Source: LGRD01 sp031415135 (GTDB taxonomy: Bacteria; Pseudomonadota; Gammaproteobacteria; Burkholderiales; Burkholderiaceae_C). From it: a stretch of DNA of 64,000 nt. The translations under genes and the position numbers were made by a program. Position 1 is the stretch's first letter. Each line of letters begins with the position of its first letter. The notes under the pieces were generated by a model. It was not told where the DNA came from and did not search any database. It saw only the letters and a list, made by a program, of their open reading frames with translations. Below are positions 58,519 to 64,000 of the stretch, piece after piece. Where the stretch lies: the NCBI GenBank assembly GCA_031415135.1, contig JANORB010000078.1, positions 47,449 through 111,448 of the forward strand, in the 5' to 3' direction.

Positions 58519-59085
58519 ATGTCCACCGCCTCAGTTCATGCCCGCGCGCACCCCGCGCCCGCCGGGCTTCAATCCGCCCGCCGAATGCAACCCGCACCGC
58601 TCGTGCCCACGCTGGAGGGCCAACCGGCCGGCGCCGAAACCGCGTCGAGCGTCAGCCGGGTGATGGACATGATGGGCGGGCCCAAGGTGCTGAAGGCCGC
58701 GCCCTTGAGCCGCGCCGAGGTTCACGACCTGATCCAGAGCGGCCTGCCCACGCGCTCGGTGAATGCCCTGGTCAGCGGCGCCGTACTGCTCAGCTCGGAA
58801 CAGATGCTGGACGCGATCGGCATCAGCCTGCGCACTTATCAGCGCTTCAAGGGCGCGCGCGACGGCTCGCTCAGCAGCGAGCAGAGTGACCGCGCCTGGC
58901 GCTTGTCCGAGTTGCTGGTCAAGGCGGCTGAACTGTTCGGCTCCAAGCAAGAGGCGGAGCGCTGGTTCGACACGCCGGCGCCCGCGCTCGAGCGCAAAAA
59001 GCCGATCGAACTGATGGGCTCGTCGGTCGGCGCCCGCATGGTCGAGCAACTGCTCGGCCGCATCGAGCACGGTGTCTACACCTGA
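58519..59085 (+). CDS. Xre/MbcA/ParS-type antitoxin
   Basis: A 188-residue protein. The central part (LLSSEQMLDAIGISLRTYQRFKGARDGSLSSEQSDRAWRLSELLVKAAELFGSKQEAERWF) is the Xre-type DNA-binding and ParS toxin-binding module, ending with GARMVEQLLGRIEHGVYT. The N-terminal 60 residues are variable. It should hold the RES toxin encoded next. AGGAG precedes the ATG. The pair lies within the riboflavin run, so it probably inserted there. Confidence 0.88.
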   Translation: MSTASVHARAHPAPAGLQSARRMQPAPLVPTLEGQPAGAETASSVSRVMDMMGGPKVLKAAPLSRAEVHDLIQSGLPTRSVNALVSGAVLLSSEQMLDAIGISLRTYQRFKGARDGSLSSEQSDRAWRLSELLVKAAELFGSKQEAERWFDTPAPALERKKPIELMGSSVGARMVEQLLGRIEHGVYT

Positions 59086-59617
59086 TGCGCCGCGCATGAT
59101 GGGCCCGCTGCCGGCGCCGCTGGGCACCGGCCCGGTGATCGGCTGGCGCGTCGACTACGCGTTTCGCGCCGCGACATGGGACAGCGGCAAAGGCGCCGAG
59201 ACCGAGGGCGGCCGCTGGAATCCGGAAGGTTTCGCGGCGGTCTATTGCAGCGTCGATCCGGCCACGGCGATTCTTGAAGTCGCGGTGCACAAGACCTTTT
59301 CGGTGCTCGACACGGTGCCGCATGTGCTGACCGCGCTGGAGGTGATGGCCGCCACCGACATCCACGTGGTGCAGCCGGCCGACATCCCCAACCCGGGCTG
59401 GCTGGTGCCGGGAACGCCGGGCGAGGGCCAGCAGCGCTTCGGCATGGCGCTGCTGGCCGTCCACCCGTTCGTGCTGATCCCCAGCGCGGTGTCATCGCAT
59501 TCGTGGAACCTGCTGTTCAACCCCGCCGTGGCACGCGCCAGGTACCGCGTCAGGCAACAGGCGCCGCTGGTCATCGACACCCGGCTGCATCCGCCGGCGC
59601 GCAAGGCCGGGCGCTGA
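59072..59617 (+). CDS. RES-domain toxin
   Basis: A 181-residue RES toxin. The Arg/Glu/Ser residues are in GWRVDYAFRAATWDSGKGAETEGGRWNPEG, AILEVAVHK and AVSSHSWN. RES toxins deplete NAD+ when free of their Xre antitoxin. GTG at 59072 overlaps the antitoxin end by 14 bases; ATG at 59096 is the alternative. The protein looks complete. Confidence 0.87.
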   Translation: MSTPDAPRMMGPLPAPLGTGPVIGWRVDYAFRAATWDSGKGAETEGGRWNPEGFAAVYCSVDPATAILEVAVHKTFSVLDTVPHVLTALEVMAATDIHVVQPADIPNPGWLVPGTPGEGQQRFGMALLAVHPFVLIPSAVSSHSWNLLFNPAVARARYRVRQQAPLVIDTRLHPPARKAGR

Positions 59618-59723
59618 TCGGGCACTGATCGGGCACTGCGGAGGCCGCCTCCCCAACTTGATCGACCTGCGCGCTTGACGCCGCATCGGCCATCGCCGAA
59701 GGTTGAACTTGGAGGATCACGAC

Positions 59724-62153
59724 ATGGCCAACGACTCGACCAAGGACGACCTGGGCAGCTACCTGTGGCGCGCGGGCCAACGCGTCGACGTGCGCGAGGT
59801 TCCCGACCGGTTCACCGTGCGCCTCAAGCGTGGCGTGCCGTCCGCCAAGGTTGGCGCCAGCTACAACGCCGCCCACCGGCGCCGGCTGCGGCGCCAGAAC
59901 CTGGACGAGTTCAGCGTCGATGCGACCGAGCGCGACGCCGTGATGGAGCGCGTGCGGCGCGGCGGCGAGGTGGAGTTCGCCTCGCATGTGTACGCGCCGG
60001 CCGCCGAGCCGCAGGCCAAGCTGTACCTCACCGACCAGATCACGGTGCAGTTCAGGCCCGAGGTCTCGGACACCCAGATCGAGCAGCTGCTGGCCCGGCA
60101 CGGCCTGTCGATCATCAAGGAGATTCCCGGCCTGCCGCGCGCCTTTGCGCTGAGCGTGGGCGCGCAAGCGACCGAGAACCCGATCAAGATCGCCAACCGG
60201 CTGGCCGCCGACCCGCAGGTGCTGGTGAGCGAGCCCAACATGGCGGTGGCGACCAGGCGCCACTACACCCCGGCCGACCCGCTGTACGCCGAACAATGGC
60301 ACTTGTTCAACAGCGGCGGCCCGCTGCTGTCGGCCAGCGCGCACATTGATGCGGCGCGCGCATGGGACCTGACGCGGGGCGAGCGATCCATCATCGTCGC
60401 CGTGGCCGACGATTCCTGCGACCTGCGGCACACCGATTTCCAGGGCGCCGGCAAGGTGGTGGCGCCACGCGACTTTGCCGGGCGCGACTTCGAGCCGCTA
60501 CCCGAACTCGTCGACGACAACCACGGCACCGCCTGTTGCGGCGTGGCGGTGGCCGAGGAGAACGGCTCCGGTGTCGTGGGCGTGGCGCCCGGCTGCGCGC
60601 TGATGCCGATCCGCACCACCGGCTTCATCGACGACACGTCGATCGAGGAAATGTGCGACTGGGTGATCGCCAACAACGCCGGCGTGATGTCGTGCAGCTG
60701 GTCGGCTGCGGCGCGCAGCTTTGCGCTGAGCCTGCGCATGGGCAACGCGCTGCACCGCGCCGCCACGCTGGGCCGCAGCGGCCTGGGCTGCGTGCTGGTG
60801 TTCGCCGCCGGCAACGAGAACCGGCCTGTCAACGGCACGGTCAACGAAACCGGCTGGCCCAACAACCAGCCCAGCGGCCCGACCGCGTGGCTCAACGGCT
60901 TCGCGGCGCATCCCGACGTGATGGCGATTGCGGCATCGAGCAGCCTGGCCACCAAGTCGGCCTACAGCAACTGGGGCCGCGAAATCTCGGTCTGCGCGCC
61001 CAGCAACAATGTGCGCCCGGCCACCTACCCGCGCGTCAACGTGGTCGTCAGCGGGCGCGCCATCGTCACCACCGACCGTGTCGGCGCCAGCGGCTACTCC
61101 ACCACCGACTACACCCGTGATTTCGGCGGCACCTCCAGCGCCTGCCCCACGGTGGCCGGCGTGGCGGGGCTGACCTTGTCGGCCCACCCGGGACTGAGCG
61201 CGCTCGAAGCGCGCCAGGTGATCCAGACCACGGCCGACCGCATCGTCGACACCTCGGCCGACCCGCAACTGGGCAACAGCCTGGGCAGCTACGACGGCAC
61301 CGGTTTCTCGCCGTGGTTCGGCCATGGCCGCGTCAACGCGTTCCAGGCCGTCACCGAAGCCTTGCGGCGCAAGGGCGGTGGCGGTGGTGGTGGCGGTGGT
61401 GCGCAGACGCTGGTCAAGTTCGCCACGCCGGCGCTGGCCATCCCCGACAACAACGCCACCGGCGTGCGCAGCAGCATCAACTTCATCGAAGCCCAGGCGG
61501 TGGCGTCGGTGAAGCTCACGCTGGCCCTGACCCACACCTACATTGGCGATCTGCGCGTGACGCTGATCTCGCCCGCCGGCACGCAGGTGCTGCTGCACGA
61601 CCGCAATGGCGGCAGCGCCGACAACATCCAGCGCAGCTTCGACGCCACCACCACGCCCGGCCTCTCGGCCTTGAGCGGCCAGGCGGTGCAAGGCAACTGG
61701 ACCCTGTGGGTGCAGGACGTGGCCAGCGTCGACCTGGGCACGCTGAACCGCTGGGAACTGGCGATCACCACCGGCGCCGGCGCGCTGGTCGACGTGTCCG
61801 AGGCGCCGGGCGCGATGATCCCGGACAACACCGCCGCCGGCATCGAACGTGCGCTTGTCGTGGCGCAGGCCGGGGCCATCCGCGACGTCGACGTGAGCGT
61901 GGACATCACCCACACCTACATCGGCGACTTGACTGTCACGCTGGTCTCGCCCGCCGGCGCGCGCGTGGCGCTGCACAGCCGCAGCGGCGGCTCGCGGGAC
62001 AACATCGTCACCACCTACAAGTCCAGCGCGATCCCGGCGCTGGCGGCGCTGCGCGGGCAGGCGATGCAGGGAACCTGGAAACTGCAAGTGATTGACCTGG
62101 ATGCCGCCGACGTCGGCAAACTCAACCGCTGGGGGCTGAAGATCGCCGGTTGA
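59724..62153 (+). CDS. Subtilisin-like (S8) protease with two P domains and no signal peptide
   Basis: An 809-residue protease. The N-terminus (MANDSTKDDLGSYLWRAGQR) lacks a signal peptide. A propeptide-like part precedes the catalytic domain, with Asp229 (VAVADDSCDLRHTDF), His267 (DDNHGTACCGVAVAE) and Ser471 (GGTSSACPTVAGVAG). After a run of nine Gly comes a tandem of two proprotein-convertase P domains (LTHTYIGDLRVTLISPAGT and ITHTYIGDLTVTLVSPAGA). A GGAGG site sets the start. P domains usually stabilise exported subtilases, so the missing signal is odd; export by another route or intracellular use is possible. Confidence 0.88.
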   Translation: MANDSTKDDLGSYLWRAGQRVDVREVPDRFTVRLKRGVPSAKVGASYNAAHRRRLRRQNLDEFSVDATERDAVMERVRRGGEVEFASHVYAPAAEPQAKLYLTDQITVQFRPEVSDTQIEQLLARHGLSIIKEIPGLPRAFALSVGAQATENPIKIANRLAADPQVLVSEPNMAVATRRHYTPADPLYAEQWHLFNSGGPLLSASAHIDAARAWDLTRGERSIIVAVADDSCDLRHTDFQGAGKVVAPRDFAGRDFEPLPELVDDNHGTACCGVAVAEENGSGVVGVAPGCALMPIRTTGFIDDTSIEEMCDWVIANNAGVMSCSWSAAARSFALSLRMGNALHRAATLGRSGLGCVLVFAAGNENRPVNGTVNETGWPNNQPSGPTAWLNGFAAHPDVMAIAASSSLATKSAYSNWGREISVCAPSNNVRPATYPRVNVVVSGRAIVTTDRVGASGYSTTDYTRDFGGTSSACPTVAGVAGLTLSAHPGLSALEARQVIQTTADRIVDTSADPQLGNSLGSYDGTGFSPWFGHGRVNAFQAVTEALRRKGGGGGGGGGAQTLVKFATPALAIPDNNATGVRSSINFIEAQAVASVKLTLALTHTYIGDLRVTLISPAGTQVLLHDRNGGSADNIQRSFDATTTPGLSALSGQAVQGNWTLWVQDVASVDLGTLNRWELAITTGAGALVDVSEAPGAMIPDNTAAGIERALVVAQAGAIRDVDVSVDITHTYIGDLTVTLVSPAGARVALHSRSGGSRDNIVTTYKSSAIPALAALRGQAMQGTWKLQVIDLDAADVGKLNRWGLKIAG

Positions 62154-62200
62154 GACTGCGGCATCAGCGGCCGCGGGAGGCCGCCACCTACAATTCGGCA

Positions 62201-63298
62201 ATGTCGATTTCCCCCGTTCCCGAACTGGTGGCCGAACTGGCCGCCGGCCGCATGGTGATCCTGGTCGATGAGGAAGACCGCGAAAACGAAGGCGACCTGG
62301 TGCTCGCCGCCGAACACGTGACGCCGGCGGCCATCAACTTCATGGCCCGCTTCGGCCGCGGCCTGATTTGCCTGACGCTGACCCGCGAGCGCTGCGAGCG
62401 CCTGCGCCTGCCGCCGATGGCACCACGCAACGGCGGCAAGCACGGCACCGCGTTCACGGTGTCGATCGAAGCGGCCGAGGGCGTCACGACCGGCATTTCG
62501 GCCGCCGATCGGGCTCGCACGGTACGGGCGGCGGTGGCGCGCGATGCCCAGGCCAGCGACCTGGTTCAACCCGGCCACATCTTCCCGCTGCAGGCGCAAG
62601 ACGGCGGGGTGCTGATGCGCGCCGGCCACACCGAGGCGGGCTGCGACCTGGCCGGCATGGCCGGGCTGGCGCCTGCGGCGGTGATCTGCGAGATCATGAA
62701 CGACGACGGCACGATGGCGCGCCTGCCCGACCTGGTGGAATTCGCCCACGCACACGGGCTCAAGATCGGCACGATCGCGGCGCTGATCGAATACCGCAGC
62801 CGCAACGAGACCCTGATCGAACGCACCGGGCGCCGCACGCTGGTCACGCCGCAGGGCGAATTCGACTGCATCAGCTTTCGCGACCGCACCGGCGGCCTGC
62901 ACCTGGCCCTGACCCACGGCCAGTGGACCGAGGCCGACGAGGTGCCGGTGCGGGTGCACGAGCCGTTGTCGGTGATGGACCTGCTCGACGTCGGCCCGTG
63001 CGGCCACTCGTGGCCGCTGCCCAAGGCGCTGGCCGCGCTGCGCTGCGGCGATCGCGGCGTGGCGGTGCTGCTGAATTGCGGCGAAGACGCGGCCGCTCTG
63101 GCCACCCAACTGGGCCCGCGCGAGGTCGGTCGCGCGCGGGCGCGCGGCCAGATGGACTTGCGCACCTACGGCATCGGCGCGCAGATCCTGCGCGAGCTGG
63201 GCGTGGCCCGGATGAAGCTGCTGGGCAGCCCGCGCCGCATGCCCAGCATGGTGGGCTACGGGCTCGAAGTGACCGGCTTCGTGGCCGCCGACCAATGA
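62201..63298 (+). CDS. ribBA: RibB (DHBP synthase) fused to degenerate RibA domain
   Basis: A 365-residue protein. The N-terminal DHBP synthase half is complete: VDEEDRENEGDLVLAAEHVTP, RFGRGLICLTLT and GHTEAGCDLAGMAGL. The C-terminal half aligns with GTP cyclohydrolase II, but the zinc-binding cysteines (Cys-x10-Cys-x-Cys with GSLRCDCG) are missing; the segment reads GLHLALTHGQWTEADEVPVRVHE. It is therefore probably RibB plus an inactive RibX-like domain, as known in other proteobacteria. A separate ribA should exist elsewhere. Confidence 0.9.
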   Translation: MSISPVPELVAELAAGRMVILVDEEDRENEGDLVLAAEHVTPAAINFMARFGRGLICLTLTRERCERLRLPPMAPRNGGKHGTAFTVSIEAAEGVTTGISAADRARTVRAAVARDAQASDLVQPGHIFPLQAQDGGVLMRAGHTEAGCDLAGMAGLAPAAVICEIMNDDGTMARLPDLVEFAHAHGLKIGTIAALIEYRSRNETLIERTGRRTLVTPQGEFDCISFRDRTGGLHLALTHGQWTEADEVPVRVHEPLSVMDLLDVGPCGHSWPLPKALAALRCGDRGVAVLLNCGEDAAALATQLGPREVGRARARGQMDLRTYGIGAQILRELGVARMKLLGSPRRMPSMVGYGLEVTGFVAADQ

Positions 63299-63331
63299 AC
63301 AAGCTCAAACCTCCCCGGAAGGAAACACCGC

Positions 63332-63796
63332 ATGCGCGACGCTGACCAGGGCCCTGTCACCGAGATCGATGGCCGCGACCTGCGCATCGGCATCGTGCAG
63401 GCGCGCTTCAATTCGCCGGTCACGACCCAGCTGGCCCAGAGTTGCCTGGCCGAATTGCAGGCGCTGGGCGTGGACAGCAAGCACATCAGGCACGTCACCG
63501 TGCCGGGCGCGCTGGAAGTGCCGCTGGCGTTGGCGGCGCTGGCCGACAGCGACGACTTCGATGCGCTGATCGCGCTGGGCTGCATCGTCCGCGGCGAGAC
63601 CTACCACTTCGAACTGGTGGCCAACGAGAGCGCTGCGGGCGTGATGCGCGTGTCGCTCGAGCACCAGGTGCCGATCGCCAACGCCATCCTGACCGTCGAG
63701 AACGAAGCCCAGGCCTGGGCGCGCGCCCAGGACAAGGGGCGCGATGCCGCGCGGGTGGCGGTTGAAATGGCCAATCTGATGGAAGATTTGACGTGA
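63332..63796 (+). CDS. ribH: 6,7-dimethyl-8-ribityllumazine synthase
   Basis: A 154-residue enzyme: LRIGIVQARFNSPVTTQLAQSCLAEL, VTVPGALEVPLAL, ALIALGCIVRGETYHFELVANESAAGVMRVSL and PIANAILTVEN. It condenses the RibB and RibD products to lumazine. Full length. The nusB start overlaps its stop (GTGA). Confidence 0.97.
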   Translation: MRDADQGPVTEIDGRDLRIGIVQARFNSPVTTQLAQSCLAELQALGVDSKHIRHVTVPGALEVPLALAALADSDDFDALIALGCIVRGETYHFELVANESAAGVMRVSLEHQVPIANAILTVENEAQAWARAQDKGRDAARVAVEMANLMEDLT

Positions 63797-63951
63797 CCGA
63801 TGCGATCGAAACGAAGAAGCCGGCACACGCGCGGCCGCGGCCCAAATCGACCCGCCGGCGCTCGCGCGAATTCGCGCTGCAAGGGCTGTACGAGTGGCTG
63901 GTGTCGGCCGCGCCGGCGCCGGCCAAAGATTCCCACAATCGCGAACAATAG
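63793..63951 (+). pseudogene. nusB: nusB with an early in-frame TAG stop
   Basis: GTG at 63793 starts MTDAIETKKPAHARPRPKST, then RRRSREFALQGLYEWLVSAAPAPAKDSHNREQ, the NusB opening. A TAG at 63949-63951 follows, where NusB relatives have a Glu codon (REQEG). The same frame goes on after the stop with GLDKFDAPPIDARLQR, the usual continuation. A single G-to-T change would explain it. The rest lies outside the window. It may be a real nonsense mutation, a sequencing error, or a suppressed stop. Confidence 0.7.
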
Positions 63952-64000
63952 GGGTTAGACAAATTCGACGCCCCGCCCATCGACGCGCGGTTGCAACGTT

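Noticed and set aside
1..64000. CRISPR arrays, tRNA/rRNA genes, intact transposases
   Set aside because: Looked for on reading both strands and not seen.

Overview
The window is a very GC-rich chromosomal stretch with the gene content and protein sequences expected of a Burkholderiales betaproteobacterium, probably from the Rubrivivax/Leptothrix/Ideonella neighbourhood. This placement is an inference from trkAH, the DUF3482/DUF2868 pair, the minor-pilin cluster, glyA-nrdR, the ribD/E/BA/H-nusB order and codon use; nothing in the sequence names the organism. No tRNA, rRNA, CRISPR array or intact insertion sequence was seen, and no gene-free stretch exceeds about 300 bases.

Layout. 1-9.2 kb: housekeeping genes on the minus strand (start of a methylcrotonyl-CoA carboxylase gene behind a LiuR-like operator, DinB, rhodanese, DsbA-like isomerase, trkH-trkA, a DUF3482 GTPase with its DUF2868 partner, two HAD hydrolases). 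9.4-18.9 kb, plus strand: a type I export operon (outer-membrane lipoprotein, large FHA protein, HlyD adaptor, parvulin, and an ABC transporter with two cyclic-nucleotide-binding-like domains and a C39 leader peptidase). 18.95-24.9 kb: an accessory patch with a three-gene cassette including a TIGR04255 member, a duplicated VOC gene flanking a toxin-antitoxin pair, VapBC, and wrecks of an MFS and a ParDE locus. 24.9-32.7 kb, minus strand: PP2C phosphatase, three double-glycine-leader peptides, Ser/Thr kinase-DUF4384, caspase-like protease, anti-sigma factor, ECF sigma factor, OmpA-like protein and a second anti-sigma-like protein. 34.0-44.4 kb: a type VI-like membrane complex (caspase-TssJ fusion, TssL, TssM, TagF) facing TagH-FHA, a PpkA-like kinase and a haem c sensor. 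44.4-52.1 kb: FecR-domain protein, SulP, UbiD, lytic transglycosylase, glyA, nrdR. 52.2-56.6 kb: minor pilins. 56.6-64 kb: riboflavin genes interrupted by an Xre-RES toxin-antitoxin pair and a subtilase, ending in nusB with a premature stop.

How the parts may work together. The central 35 kb looks like one signalling and export system in several transcription units. Five copies of a bipartite element, GAAC-N16/17-GCAACTCA (one copy ends GCAACTGA), lie upstream of the export operon, the double-glycine peptides, ompA (twice) and the second anti-sigma gene. This suggests one regulon, plausibly read by the ECF sigma factor encoded at 30.4-31.0 kb. The peptides carry leaders of the kind removed by C39 peptidases, so the exporter 8 kb away is the likely partner. 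FHA proteins, Ser/Thr kinases and a PP2C phosphatase supply a threonine-phosphorylation circuit. A TssJ domain fused to a caspase-like protease, followed by TssL and TssM with no tail, baseplate, sheath, Hcp, VgrG or ClpV gene in view, points to a type VI membrane complex used for something other than standard injection, or to an incomplete locus whose tail genes lie elsewhere.
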